DNA from: Geothrix fermentans DSM 14018 | Lineage (GTDB): Bacteria > Acidobacteriota > Holophagae > Holophagales > Holophagaceae | DNA: 64,000 bases | NCBI RefSeq assembly: GCF_000428885.1 | Contig: NZ_AUAU01000017.1 | Location: 28,583 to 92,582, forward strand | Direction of reading: 5' to 3' | In this document: positions 16,976 to 34,440 of the stretch, one piece after another | How the letters are laid out: each line of letters starts with the position of its first letter | How positions within the stretch are numbered: position 1 is the stretch's first letter | Translations under genes and position numbers: made by a program | Notes under the pieces: generated by a model | Seen by the model: the letters and a program-made list of their open reading frames with translations, nothing else | Databases searched by the model: none | Told to the model about the DNA's origin: nothing

Positions 16976-17029
16976 CCTTTCGTACTGTCCAACCCCCATT
17001 CTTCTCTCCCACCCCATCAGGAGGTATCC

Positions 17030-18223
<1,194 letters not shown>

Positions 18224-18256
18224 GGCCGGACCCGCCCTCCGATCTAGGAGGTCACC

Positions 18257-18406
18257 ATGCGCGACATCGTTCACCTGCAGTGCCAGGACTGCAAGCGTAA
18301 GAACTACAGCACCACCAAGAACAAGAAGACCACCACGGGCAAGCTTGAATTCAACAAGTTCTGCCGTTTCTGTGGCGGTTACCGGGTCCACCGCGAGGCC
18401 AAGTAG
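18257..18406 (+). CDS. rpmG: 50S ribosomal protein L33
   Basis: 49 aa, starting MRDIVHLQCQDCKRKNYSTT after TAGGAGGTCACC. Two CxxC pairs (CQDC and CRFC) mark the zinc-binding C+ form of L33. Located between tuf and tRNA-Trp, the standard position for this gene upstream of secE. Confidence 0.95.
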   Translation: MRDIVHLQCQDCKRKNYSTTKNKKTTTGKLEFNKFCRFCGGYRVHREAK

Positions 18407-18459
18407 GCTCCGGTCCCGAGGGTTCCCGCCCGGCGTCACCAGTCGCCGGGCGGTCCCAC

Positions 18460-18535
18460 AGGGGAGTAGCTCAGCTGGTAGAGCAGCGGACTCCAAATCC
18501 GCAGGTCGCGGGTTCGAACCCTGTCTCCCCTGCCA
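18460..18535 (+). tRNA. tRNA-Trp (CCA)
   Basis: Acceptor AGGGGAG (18460-18466) pairs with CTCCCCT (18525-18531), discriminator G, encoded CCA. The anticodon loop CTCCAAA gives CCA. Placement between rpmG and secE is conserved in many bacteria. Confidence 0.95.
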
Positions 18536-18604
18536 CCTTCCCGGCCCCGGCGGATCCGCTCGGGGCCAGGTTTTTCTCACCGAATCCTTTCCACGGGGTC
18601 CATC

Positions 18605-18799
18605 GTGATCGGCGCCATCAAGCAGCAGGCCAGGGATCTCTTCGCAGAACTCGATCGGGTGGACTGGCCCAGCAAGGAGAAAGTGCTGACCTCCACCTGG
18701 ACGGTGGTGTTCGTCTCGGTGTTCGTCGGCGTCTTCCTGTGGTCCGTGGACTGGGTCTTCTCCAAGGGCTTCGCGTACTTCTTCCTGAAGACGCGCTGA
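18605..18799 (+). CDS. secE: preprotein translocase subunit SecE
   Basis: 64 aa with one membrane helix (VVFVSVFVGVFLWSVDWVFS, about residues 34-53) preceded by the amphipathic DLFAELDRVDWPSKEKVLTST segment characteristic of SecE. It forms the SecYEG channel core with SecY and SecG. The start is GTG at 18605. nusG follows after 13 bases. Confidence 0.93.
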   Translation: MIGAIKQQARDLFAELDRVDWPSKEKVLTSTWTVVFVSVFVGVFLWSVDWVFSKGFAYFFLKTR

Positions 18800-18812
18800 G
18801 CCGGAGGCACCC

Positions 18813-19451
18813 ATGACCGATCTCATGAGCAACCCCCAGGACACGGTGGCTCCCGCCCAGCCCCAGGGCCGCGAGCTCAAATGGTTCATCATCCACACCT
18901 ACTCCGGCTACGAGGCCAAGGTGATGGAGCATCTCCGCCAGCGCATCAAGATGGAGGAGCGCGAGGAGAACTTCGGGGACATCCAGATCCCCGAGGAGAC
19001 CTACGAGGAGATGAAGGTCGACGCCAAGTCCGGCAAGAAGGAGCGCGTCGTCAAGAAGCGCAAGTCCTTCCCCGGCTACCTGCTCGTGCAGATCCAGGTG
19101 GAGCGCAAGCCCGGCGGCTCCGTGGAGATGGCGGACGCCGACTGGCACCTGGTGCGCAACACGCCCAAGGTGACGAGCTTCGTGGGCGCCAACAAGAAGC
19201 GGCCCACGCCCCTGACGGACGAGGAAGTCCGCCAGATCATGCACCACACCGAGGAGACCCAGGAGAAGCCCAAGCCCAAGTATCACTTCGAGAAGGGCGA
19301 GAAGGTCCGCATCATCGACGGCCCCTTCGCCAACTTCGAGGGCGACGTGGAGGAGGTCCACGAGGAGCGCTCCACCATCAAGGTCATGGTCACGGTCTTC
19401 GGGCGGTCCACGCCGGTGGAGCTGGACTTCATCCAGGTCGAGAAGAGGTAG
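18813..19451 (+). CDS. nusG: transcription termination/antitermination factor NusG
   Basis: 212 aa. NGN domain: [54 protein letters not shown] domain: [23 protein letters not shown] charged insertion ([15 protein letters not shown]) sits between strands of the NGN domain, as in several phyla. NusG binds RNA polymerase and links it to Rho or the ribosome. The gene ends the tRNA-tuf-secE unit and is followed by a clear terminator. Confidence 0.96.
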   Translation: MTDLMSNPQDTVAPAQPQGRELKWFIIHTYSGYEAKVMEHLRQRIKMEEREENFGDIQIPEETYEEMKVDAKSGKKERVVKKRKSFPGYLLVQIQVERKPGGSVEMADADWHLVRNTPKVTSFVGANKKRPTPLTDEEVRQIMHHTEETQEKPKPKYHFEKGEKVRIIDGPFANFEGDVEEVHEERSTIKVMVTVFGRSTPVELDFIQVEKR

Positions 19452-19500
19452 GATTCCCCATTTCCTGAGGACTTTCCGAGTCCTTTCGGATAAACTGTTC

Positions 19501-19530
19501 CGTCCCGGTCCGTCTGGACCGGGACGTTTT
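19501..19530 (+). terminator. Rho-independent terminator after nusG
   Basis: An 11-bp perfect stem (arms 19501-19511 and 19516-19526, 4-nt loop) followed by TTTT. It separates the nusG-ending transcript from the rplK unit, or attenuates read-through. Confidence 0.8.
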
Positions 19531-19616
19531 CAACCCGGCTGGGTGATCCGAGGGATCCCCACCCACCAAGGCGGTCGTTGCCGGCGAATGCCGGAATCCA
19601 CCGCGGGAGCAATGAC

Positions 19617-20048
19617 ATGGCAAAGAAGATCACCGGCTACATCAAGCTGCAGCTGCCTGCGGGTGAGGCCACGCCGGCCCCTCCCGTCGGTCCCGCGCTG
19701 GGCCAGCACGGCGTCAACATCATGGAGTTCGTGAAGCAGTTCAACGCGAAGTCCGTGGGCGCGGTCGAGAAGGGCACCACCCTCCCCGTTGTCATCACCG
19801 TCTACGCCGACCGCAGCTTCAGCTTCATCCTCAAGACCCCGCCCGCCGCCGTGCTGATCAAGAAGAAGATCGGCCTGGACAAGGGCAGCCCCACGCCCAA
19901 CAAGCAGAAGGTCGGCAAGATCACCAAGGCGCAGCTCGCTGAGATCGCCAAGGTGAAGATGCCCGACCTCACCGCCGGCAGCCTCGAGGCCGCCGTCCGT
20001 TCCATCGCCGGTTCCGCCCGCTCCATGGGCGTCGAAGTCGTCGACTGA
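19617..20048 (+). CDS. rplK: 50S ribosomal protein L11
   Basis: 143 aa. Typical features: [59 protein letters not shown] and the C-terminal RNA-binding [15 protein letters not shown] at 19617 follows GGGAGC. L11 binds the GTPase centre of 23S rRNA. Its stop lies at the very edge of repeat element G, which separates it from rplA, normally only a few bases away. Confidence 0.97.
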   Translation: MAKKITGYIKLQLPAGEATPAPPVGPALGQHGVNIMEFVKQFNAKSVGAVEKGTTLPVVITVYADRSFSFILKTPPAAVLIKKKIGLDKGSPTPNKQKVGKITKAQLAEIAKVKMPDLTAGSLEAAVRSIAGSARSMGVEVVD

Positions 20049-20050
20049 CA

Positions 20051-20163
20051 AATCCACCACGGAGACACGGAGGGCACGGAGAAATGAACACGGAGAGAAA
20101 AAGCTCTCTCTGATTTTCTCAGTGTTTCCTCGGTGTTCTCCGTGCCTCCGTGGTGAATCTTTC
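20051..20163. repeat. repeat element G (short CACGGAG inverted repeat)
   Basis: A 113-bp element between rplK and rplA. CCACCACGGAG at 20054-20064 is mirrored by CTCCGTGGTG at 20146-20155, with further CACGGAG units inside (GGCACGGAG, AACACGGAG) answered by CTCCGTG and CTCGGTG. No central hairpin module is present. It is about the same length as element I at 49392. Its sequence could fold into a long hairpin in the ribosomal mRNA. Confidence 0.85.
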
Positions 20164-20236
20164 TGGCGCCTCGCATCGTGTGAGGCACCCGGCCACCGCG
20201 ACCGTCATCGCGGGAGATTGTTCGAACGGAGCCAAT

Positions 20237-20929
20237 ATGGCAAAACCTGGAAAGAAGTACCGGGCTGCCGCGGCCAAGATCGAAGATCGCCCCTACGAGC
20301 TGAAGGATGCGCTCACTGTCGTGAAGGACTCGGCCTACGCCAAGTTCGACGAGACGGTGGAAGTGCACATGCGGCTCGGAGTGGATCCCCGCCATGCGGA
20401 CCAGATGGTCCGCGGCACCATCGTCCTGCCCCACGGAACGGGCAAGACGATGCGCGTGGCGGTGATCGCGGGTGGCGAGAAGATCAAGGAAGCGGAAGCG
20501 GCGGGCGCCGAGATCGTGGGCGGGGACGAGCTGGTGGAGAAGATCGCCGGCGGATTCCTCGACTTCGATGCCCTCGTCGCGACCCCCGACATGATGAAGG
20601 GCGTCGGCCGGCTGGGTAAGGTGCTGGGCCCCCGCGGCCTCATGCCCAACCCCAAGACCGGCACGGTGACCTTCGACGTGGCCAAGGCCATCAAGGAGAT
20701 CAAGGCCGGCAAGGTGGAGTACCGCGTCGACAAGACCGGCATCATCCACGCCCCCGTGGGCAAGCTGTCCTTCGGCGTTGAGAAGCTGGAAGAGAACGCC
20801 AAGGCGCTCATCGATGCCGTCCACAAGGCCAAGCCCGCCACGGCGAAGGGCAAGTACGTGAAGACGATGTACATCGCCTCCACCATGGGCCCCTCGGTCA
20901 CCCTCAACACCACCAGCGTTGAGAAGTAG
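20237..20929 (+). CDS. rplA: 50S ribosomal protein L1
   Basis: 230 aa. Start [15 protein letters not shown] at 20237 after ACGGAG. Family signatures: [53 protein letters not shown] and [10 protein letters not shown]1 binds 23S rRNA at the stalk and often represses its own operon by binding a leader mimic; no leader of that kind was recognised here, and the space upstream is taken by repeat element G. Confidence 0.97.
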   Translation: MAKPGKKYRAAAAKIEDRPYELKDALTVVKDSAYAKFDETVEVHMRLGVDPRHADQMVRGTIVLPHGTGKTMRVAVIAGGEKIKEAEAAGAEIVGGDELVEKIAGGFLDFDALVATPDMMKGVGRLGKVLGPRGLMPNPKTGTVTFDVAKAIKEIKAGKVEYRVDKTGIIHAPVGKLSFGVEKLEENAKALIDAVHKAKPATAKGKYVKTMYIASTMGPSVTLNTTSVEK

Positions 20930-20939
20930 GAGGCCGACC

Positions 20940-21428
20940 ATGGAAAAGAACCAGAAGATCGCCGAAGTCGCCGAGCTCAAGGAAACCTTCGCGTCCGCCA
21001 CCTCGGCGGTCGTGATCGAATTCAAGGGCCTCGTGGTCGAGAAGGACACCGCCTTCCGCAAGAGCATCCGCGAGAGCAAGGCCCAGTACCGCGTCGGCAA
21101 GAACACCCTGCTCCGCCTGGCCGTGAAGGACACCACCTTCGCGCCCCTGGGCGGCCACTTCAAGGGCGCCAGCGCCGTGGCCACCACCAAGGACGACGTC
21201 GTCGCCCTGGCCAAGGCCGTCAACGGCTTCCTGAAGGACAATCCCGCCGCCACCTTCAAGGCCGGCATCATGGATGGCAAGCAGATCGATGCCAAGCAGC
21301 TCCAGGTTCTCGCCGAGCTGCCCAGCCGCGACGTGCTGATCGCCAAGCTGCTCTACCTCATGACCTACCCGATCTCCGGCCTGGCGGTCGCCCTCGAGGG
21401 CATCCGCAAGCAGAAGGCCGGCGAGTAG
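20940..21428 (+). CDS. rplJ: 50S ribosomal protein L10
   Basis: 162 aa. Start [15 protein letters not shown] at 20940 directly after TAGGAGGCCGACC, 10 bases from the rplA stop. [20 protein letters not shown] and [13 protein letters not shown] are the rRNA-binding part; the C-terminal helix binds L7/L12 dimers. The tight spacing leaves no room for the L10-leader regulatory RNA found upstream of rplJ in many bacteria. Confidence 0.96.
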   Translation: MEKNQKIAEVAELKETFASATSAVVIEFKGLVVEKDTAFRKSIRESKAQYRVGKNTLLRLAVKDTTFAPLGGHFKGASAVATTKDDVVALAKAVNGFLKDNPAATFKAGIMDGKQIDAKQLQVLAELPSRDVLIAKLLYLMTYPISGLAVALEGIRKQKAGE

Positions 21429-21481
21429 GACGCAACCTCAACCCCGAATCCGAAACCATTCATCGCATGTAGGAGGCCATC

Positions 21482-21859
21482 ATGGCTCTCACCGCCGACC
21501 AGCTCATCGCTGAGATCGAAACCATGACCGTCCTTGACCTGGCCAACCTGGTCAAGGCCCTTGAGGAGCGCTTCGGCGTCTCCGCCGCCGCCATGGCCGC
21601 TCCCGCCGCCGGCGGCGCCGCCCCGGCCGCCGCTGCCGAGGAGCAGACCGAGTTCAACGTGATCCTGGCTGACGCCGGCGCCAACAAGCTGAACGTCATC
21701 AAGGCCGTGCGCGAGATCGTCGCCGGCCTGGGCCTGAAGGAGGCCAAGGACCTCGTGGACGGCGCCCCCAAGCCCGTCAAGGAAGGCGTCGCCAAGGACG
21801 AGGCCGCCAAGATCAAGGAAAAGCTCGAAGCCGCTGGCGCCAAGGTCGAGATCAAGTAA
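21482..21859 (+). CDS. rplL: 50S ribosomal protein L7/L12
   Basis: 125 aa stalk protein. N-terminal dimerisation domain ([20 protein letters not shown]), an Ala/Pro-rich hinge ([19 protein letters not shown]) and the C-terminal factor-binding domain ([40 protein letters not shown]). TAGGAGGCCATC precedes the ATG. A strong hairpin follows. Confidence 0.97.
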   Translation: MALTADQLIAEIETMTVLDLANLVKALEERFGVSAAAMAAPAAGGAAPAAAAEEQTEFNVILADAGANKLNVIKAVREIVAGLGLKEAKDLVDGAPKPVKEGVAKDEAAKIKEKLEAAGAKVEIK

Positions 21860-21877
21860 GTCCGTTTTCAGCACTAA

Positions 21878-21921
21878 CGCAAAGCGTAGGGTGCGTTCCG
21901 CACCTTGCGCTTTGCGGTTTT
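21878..21921 (+). terminator. attenuator/terminator between rplL and rpoB
   Basis: A 17-bp stem with two wobble pairs (CGCAAAGCG at 21878-21886 against CGCTTTGCG at 21908-21916) followed by GTTTTG. In E. coli a partial terminator sits at the same place and lowers rpoBC expression relative to ribosomal protein genes; the same role is inferred here. Confidence 0.75.
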
Positions 21922-22229
21922 GTCTGGACATGGTACGATTATTCCTTCCGCCCGGCCCCTCGGGCGGTCCCGCCACCTTCAAAGGCCCCTGGTTGCGAAA
22001 CGCCTTCCGCCGCAGCGCCAATCACCTTGCTGGGCCGCTCCCCTCACCCATGGTTGGGGGGGTGGCCATCGGTTTGCGCGCCCGCGGGATCCGCGCCGTC
22101 CATTCCTGATCCCTTCCCCGGGGCTGCGGCTCCGGGGGCCTCGCCGTCTTTGCCCAAGGCCCGCAGCCTCGCACCAACCCGCCGCGTGCCGTCCATAGAA
22201 GGTTCCGCCAACTTCATCTGGAGCGAACC
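21922..22229 (+). promoter_or_regulatory. rpoB leader region
   Basis: 308 bases without a credible gene between the rplL attenuator and rpoB. A possible promoter overlaps the terminator: TTTGCG (about 21911) and TACGAT (about 21934), 17 bases apart. The rest is GC-rich with small stems such as CCCGGCCCCTCGGG-like pairs near 21950. A GGAGCG site precedes the rpoB ATG. The length is larger than usual for rplL-rpoB spacing. Confidence 0.35.
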
Positions 22230-26624
<4,395 letters not shown>

Positions 26625-26639
26625 CCACGCCCATCCGCA

Positions 26640-27121
26640 TGACCCACCACGGAGGCACGGAGTGCACGGAGAACTGATTCACGGAGAGATCACGGAGAAG
26701 GTGCTGGGGGCCGCCATCGAGGTCCACAAGCACCTTGGCCCTGGCCTCCTTGAATCGACCTACGAATCCTGCCTCTGCCACGAGCTGCAGATCCGTGGAC
26801 TTTCCTTTCAGCGGCAGGTTTCACTGCCTCTGGATTACAAGGGCCTGCATGTGGAAGCCGCCTTCCGGCTGGACCTCGTGGTCGAAGGCAAGATCATCGT
26901 TGAGCTGAAGAGCCAGGAAGGCATCCTTCCCGTCCACGAAGCGCAGCTGATGACCTACATGAAGCTGACCGGAATGCGTGTGGGCCTCATGTTGAACTTC
27001 AATGTCCCGGCCATGAAAGACGGCATCGTCCGCCGCGTCCTCTAGCCCTTTCCCGTGCCCTTCTCCGTGCTTTTTCTCCGTGTTTTTCTCCGTGCCCTCC
27101 GTGTCTCCGTGGTGAATCCTT
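26640..27121. mobile_element. repeat element H carrying the GxxExxY gene
   Basis: A 480-bp unit between rpoB and rpoC bounded by inverted arrays: CCACCACGGAGGCACGGAG at 26644-26662 on the left, and on the right a run of four TTCTCCGTG-type units ending in CTCCGTGGTG (27105-27114). The same ends bound the gene-free elements A, B, C, G and I. It holds one gene, read in the direction of rpoBC. No transposase is encoded. In most bacteria rpoB and rpoC are separated by fewer than 150 bases, so insertion is the simplest reading. Confidence 0.75.
26662..27045 (+). CDS. GxxExxY protein (PD-(D/E)XK-like)
   Basis: 127 aa. It belongs to the family named for its GxxExxY motif, here GLLESTY (residues 28-34) after [28 protein letters not shown] supplies a PD-(D/E)XK-type set (Asp71, Glu81, Lys83), and [22 protein letters not shown] follows, as in the family. 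Function is not established for this family. GTG at 26662 is chosen because the GGAGG at 26651-26655 is well spaced; both the start codon and the ribosome binding site are part of the repeat end. An in-frame opening further upstream at 26614 overlaps rpoB and is unlikely. It would be cotranscribed with rpoB and rpoC. Confidence 0.88.
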   Translation: MHGELIHGEITEKVLGAAIEVHKHLGPGLLESTYESCLCHELQIRGLSFQRQVSLPLDYKGLHVEAAFRLDLVVEGKIIVELKSQEGILPVHEAQLMTYMKLTGMRVGLMLNFNVPAMKDGIVRRVL

Positions 27122-27132
27122 AAGAGGTCCAC

Positions 27133-31356
<4,224 letters not shown>

Positions 31357-31383
31357 GCGAATCGCAATCTTCACAGCGGGGAC

Positions 31384-31413
31384 AAGGGCGGGAGCGATCC
31401 CGCCCTTTGTTTT
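31384..31413 (+). terminator. Rho-independent terminator after rpoC
   Basis: A GC stem AAGGGCGGGA / TCCCGCCCTT with a 4-nt GCGA loop, followed by TGTTTTGTG. It ends the ribosomal protein/RNA polymerase operon ahead of the polysaccharide locus. Confidence 0.85.
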
Positions 31414-31475
31414 GTGCTCTCTGCCACAGGATCCGGGAGGCAGGCCCTGCCTGGATTCTGGTAACCTAGGCCCTT

Positions 31476-32426
31476 ATGCCCAACTCGATTGAACCTCCGG
31501 TCCTGGACCTCAAGGCCAGCCTGAAAAAGCCCATCCAGTGGGCGGTGGCGGCCGGTCTGCTGACGGCGGTCATCACCCTCTTCATGCCGAACTACTACAA
31601 GTCCGAGGCCCGGCTCCTGCCCGTGGAGTCCAAGGGGCTGAGCGGCAGCCTCGGCGGCCTGGCCACGGCCGCTGCCGCCTTCGGCGTCAGCGTCCCCGGC
31701 GGCGAGGGCAACGATGCCAACTTCGTGGACATCCTCAACAGCCGCTGGCTGCGGGAGCAGCTCCTCCAGACCGAGTTCCAGTACCACGTCCGCTCCTGGC
31801 GCTTCGGCGCCGAGCGTCTCGAAAGGGGCACCCTCTACGCCTACGTGGACGAAAAGAACATGGACCGGGCCGTCAAGGAGCTGGGCAAGGTCCTGTCCGC
31901 CACCCGGGATCTGAAGTCCAAGGTCATCACTCTCGGCGCCGAGACGAAGTCGGCTGAGCTCTCCCAGCAGGTGGTGCAACGGGCTGGCAAGCTGCTGGAG
32001 GCCTTCCTCCAGGAGAAGGGCCGCACCCGCGGCGGCGCCAAGGCCGTCTTCGCCGAGGCCCGTCTGGCGGACGCGCGTCTTGAAATGGACCAAGCCGAGG
32101 AGGCCTTCCGCCGCTTCCTCGAGGGCAACCGCAACTACCAGGGCAGCGCCGACCCCGCGGTGCGTCTTCGCGGCACCCGCCTTGAGAATGAGCTCCGCCT
32201 CCGCCAGCAGCTCGTCACCACCCTCGCTATGAACCGCGAGCAGGCCCTCATGGAAGAGAAGAATGATATGCCAATCGTAAATATCCTTGATGGGGGTAAT
32301 TTGCCTGACGAAAAGAGTAGACCCTCACGATCAGCCTGGGCGATCGGGGTCTTTCTGACCGCGTTGGCAGGAGTTTTTGTATGGGGATATCGCGGTCCTA
32401 TGCTCGAATTCTTGCGCACTGAGTAA
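31476..32426 (+). CDS. Wzz-type chain-length determinant / polysaccharide co-polymerase
   Basis: 316 aa inner-membrane protein with two membrane helices (AVAAGLLTAVITLFMPNYY near residue 22; WAIGVFLTALAGVFVWGY near 290) flanking a periplasmic, coiled-coil rich domain (ADARLEMDQAEEAFRRFLE; LENELRLRQQLVTTLAMNRE). This is the Wzz/GNVR layout that sets O-antigen or capsule chain length, without a tyrosine kinase domain. Base composition changes inside the gene: up to about 32260 it is as GC-rich as the chromosome, and the last ~55 codons (from NDMPIVNILDGG) are much poorer in GC, like the genes that follow. This suggests a recombination junction within the gene. Confidence 0.85.
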   Translation: MPNSIEPPVLDLKASLKKPIQWAVAAGLLTAVITLFMPNYYKSEARLLPVESKGLSGSLGGLATAAAAFGVSVPGGEGNDANFVDILNSRWLREQLLQTEFQYHVRSWRFGAERLERGTLYAYVDEKNMDRAVKELGKVLSATRDLKSKVITLGAETKSAELSQQVVQRAGKLLEAFLQEKGRTRGGAKAVFAEARLADARLEMDQAEEAFRRFLEGNRNYQGSADPAVRLRGTRLENELRLRQQLVTTLAMNREQALMEEKNDMPIVNILDGGNLPDEKSRPSRSAWAIGVFLTALAGVFVWGYRGPMLEFLRTE

Positions 32427-32472
32427 TACCATTTTGAACCATTCAAGTTGAAGTTTAATGGAGACACTACGC

Positions 32473-33504
32473 ATGTTCAAAGGTAAAACGCTGCTTATTA
32501 CGGGTGGAACCGGGTCTTTTGGTAACGCTGTTTTGTCCCGATTTCTCGATTCAGATATTGCTGAAATCCGTGTTTTCAGCCGAGATGAGAAAAAACAGGA
32601 TGACATGCGTCATCGTTATAAAAACAGTAAATTGAAATTCTATATTGGAGGTGTTCGCAATTATGAGAGTATCCACGCTGCCATGCGCGGGGCGGACTTC
32701 GTGTTCAGCGCGGCAGCCTTGAAGCAGGTACCTTCTTGTGAGTTCTACCCTATCGAAGCGGTTCGGACGAATGTGTTGGGAACTGAGAACACGCTTCGTG
32801 CTGCAGTAGAGCACGGTATCAAACGGGTTGTGGTTCTGAGTACAGACAAAGCGGTGTACCCGATCAACGCAATGGGTATGAGCAAGGCGCTGATGGAGAA
32901 GGTCACCATCGCGATGGGCCGGAATGTGGATGAAACTCGAACCCGTATGTGCAATACCCGCTACGGAAATGTTATGGCAAGTCGTGGCTCAGTCATTCCG
33001 TTGTTTGCAAGGCAAATCATGGCGGGCCAGCCTATCACCGTTACGGACCCCGACATGACGCGGTTCATGATGTCATTGCCTGAAGCTGTGGATCTGGTGC
33101 TCTTTGCCTTTCAGCATGGGACGCAGGGAGATACCTTTATCCAGAAGGCCCCGGCGGCCACTATTTACACCCTCGCAGAAGCGATGAAGAGGATTTTTAG
33201 TGCCTCGAATGAGATCAAGGTGCTTGGCACAAGACATGGCGAAAAAAAGCACGAATGCCTCGTAAATCGGGAGGAAATGGCCCATGCCATCGATCTCGGC
33301 GAGTACTATCGCATCCCAGCAGATGGTCGTGACTTAAACTACAACAAATTCTTTGTCCAAGGCGAGACATCGATCTCAATGGGCGCCGACTACACATCCG
33401 AGAATACCCACCGCTTGGATGTGGATGGCCTAGTGGCGATTCTCCTGAAGCTCCGGTACATCCAGGATCTCATCGCAAACGGGCAGGCAGAAGAGGTTGG
33501 TTGA
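32473..33504 (+). CDS. fnlA: UDP-GlcNAc 4,6-dehydratase/5-epimerase (FnlA/WbjB/CapE type)
   Basis: 343 aa short-chain dehydrogenase that converts UDP-GlcNAc to a UDP-4-keto-6-deoxy-L-hexosamine, the first step to L-FucNAc or L-QuiNAc. It starts MFKGKTLLITGGTGSFGNAV, the typical FnlA N terminus with the GGTGSFG nucleotide loop; a GGAG 8 bases upstream supports ATG 32473 over the in-frame ATG at 32458. Further features: RDEKKQDDMR, FSAAALKQVPSCEFYPIEAV, a catalytic-region STDKAVYPINAMGMSKALME, and MTRFMMSLPEAVDLV. Length equals that of E. coli FnlA (about 344 aa). Confidence 0.9.
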   Translation: MFKGKTLLITGGTGSFGNAVLSRFLDSDIAEIRVFSRDEKKQDDMRHRYKNSKLKFYIGGVRNYESIHAAMRGADFVFSAAALKQVPSCEFYPIEAVRTNVLGTENTLRAAVEHGIKRVVVLSTDKAVYPINAMGMSKALMEKVTIAMGRNVDETRTRMCNTRYGNVMASRGSVIPLFARQIMAGQPITVTDPDMTRFMMSLPEAVDLVLFAFQHGTQGDTFIQKAPAATIYTLAEAMKRIFSASNEIKVLGTRHGEKKHECLVNREEMAHAIDLGEYYRIPADGRDLNYNKFFVQGETSISMGADYTSENTHRLDVDGLVAILLKLRYIQDLIANGQAEEVG

Positions 33505-33529
33505 GCGTGGTGATTTGGGAGGGATTTGC

Positions 33530-34438
33530 ATGAAAGTTGCCGTGTTGGGCGCCTCCGGCATGCTAGGTTCCACGGTTCTGGATGTCCTTGCTGCGTCAAA
33601 CGATTTCCAAATGGTGGCCACGCTCCGTGATGGACATTCCCATGCTCTACCTGCGGGTACCGAATTGAGGTACCTGGATGCTTCCTTTCCTACTGGCATA
33701 GAGCTAGAGCAGGCTTTGAAAGGGTGTGCTTGGGTTATCAACTGCATTGGGGTTATCAAGCACCACATTGACGATCGCCATAGTGAAACCGTCGAGCGGG
33801 CGATCCAGGTAAACGCCCTATTCCCTCATGTATTGGCCAAAGCGGCCGTTGCCACCGGATGCAAGGTGCTTCAAATCGCCACGGACTGTGTCTATTCAGG
33901 GCGAAAGGGTGCTTATCTTGAGTCGGACCCCCATGATGCCCTAGATGCGTATGGAAAGTCGAAGAGTTTGGGTGAAGTCTCGAGTGATGGGATGCATCAC
34001 CTGCGCTGCTCTATCATCGGTCCAGAAATCGGTTCCGACCGGCGGTCGCTCCTGGAGTGGTTTCTTGGCCATCCCTCGGGTAGCACTGTGACTGGCTATA
34101 CGAACCACCTCTGGAATGGCGTGACAACCCTTCATTTCGCACGGCTGTGCCATGGGATCCTTCACGAGAACCTTCCTCTCCCGAGCCTCGCACATGTCAT
34201 CCCGGCGGATATCCTTCCGAAGGGGGAACTGCTCGAAGCCATCAGGGATTCGTTCGAAAGGAAGGATCTGGGAATCGACCTACTGCCAGCGCCCCAAGCT
34301 GTGGACCGATCTCTCTCCACGAGCGATGCCGCCTTGAACCGGTGTCTCTGGTCAGCCGCTGGTTACACGGTCCCGCCAAGCCTCACGCAGATGGTTGCGG
34401 AGCTCGCAGCTTGGGCTCGCTTTAGAAGGAAGGCTTAA
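33530..34438 (+). CDS. RmlD-like reductase for L-amino-deoxysugar (QnlA/WbvR type)
   Basis: 302 aa NAD(P)-dependent reductase related to dTDP-4-dehydrorhamnose reductase. MKVAVLGASGMLGSTVLDVL is the nucleotide-binding loop, TDCVYSGRKGAYLESDPHDA the substrate loop, and YGKSKSLGE carries the YxxxK catalytic pair. The start at 33530 follows GGGAGGG. Because it follows an FnlA homologue and lacks the C-terminal cupin domain of CapF/FnlB, it best fits the QnlA/WbvR class that makes UDP-L-RhaNAc on the way to UDP-L-QuiNAc. This assignment depends on context. Confidence 0.75.
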   Translation: MKVAVLGASGMLGSTVLDVLAASNDFQMVATLRDGHSHALPAGTELRYLDASFPTGIELEQALKGCAWVINCIGVIKHHIDDRHSETVERAIQVNALFPHVLAKAAVATGCKVLQIATDCVYSGRKGAYLESDPHDALDAYGKSKSLGEVSSDGMHHLRCSIIGPEIGSDRRSLLEWFLGHPSGSTVTGYTNHLWNGVTTLHFARLCHGILHENLPLPSLAHVIPADILPKGELLEAIRDSFERKDLGIDLLPAPQAVDRSLSTSDAALNRCLWSAAGYTVPPSLTQMVAELAAWARFRRKA

Positions 34439-34440
34439 GC

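Noticed and set aside
20930..20939. L10-leader regulatory RNA before rplJ
   Set aside because: Only 10 bases separate rplA and rplJ, just enough for the ribosome binding site.
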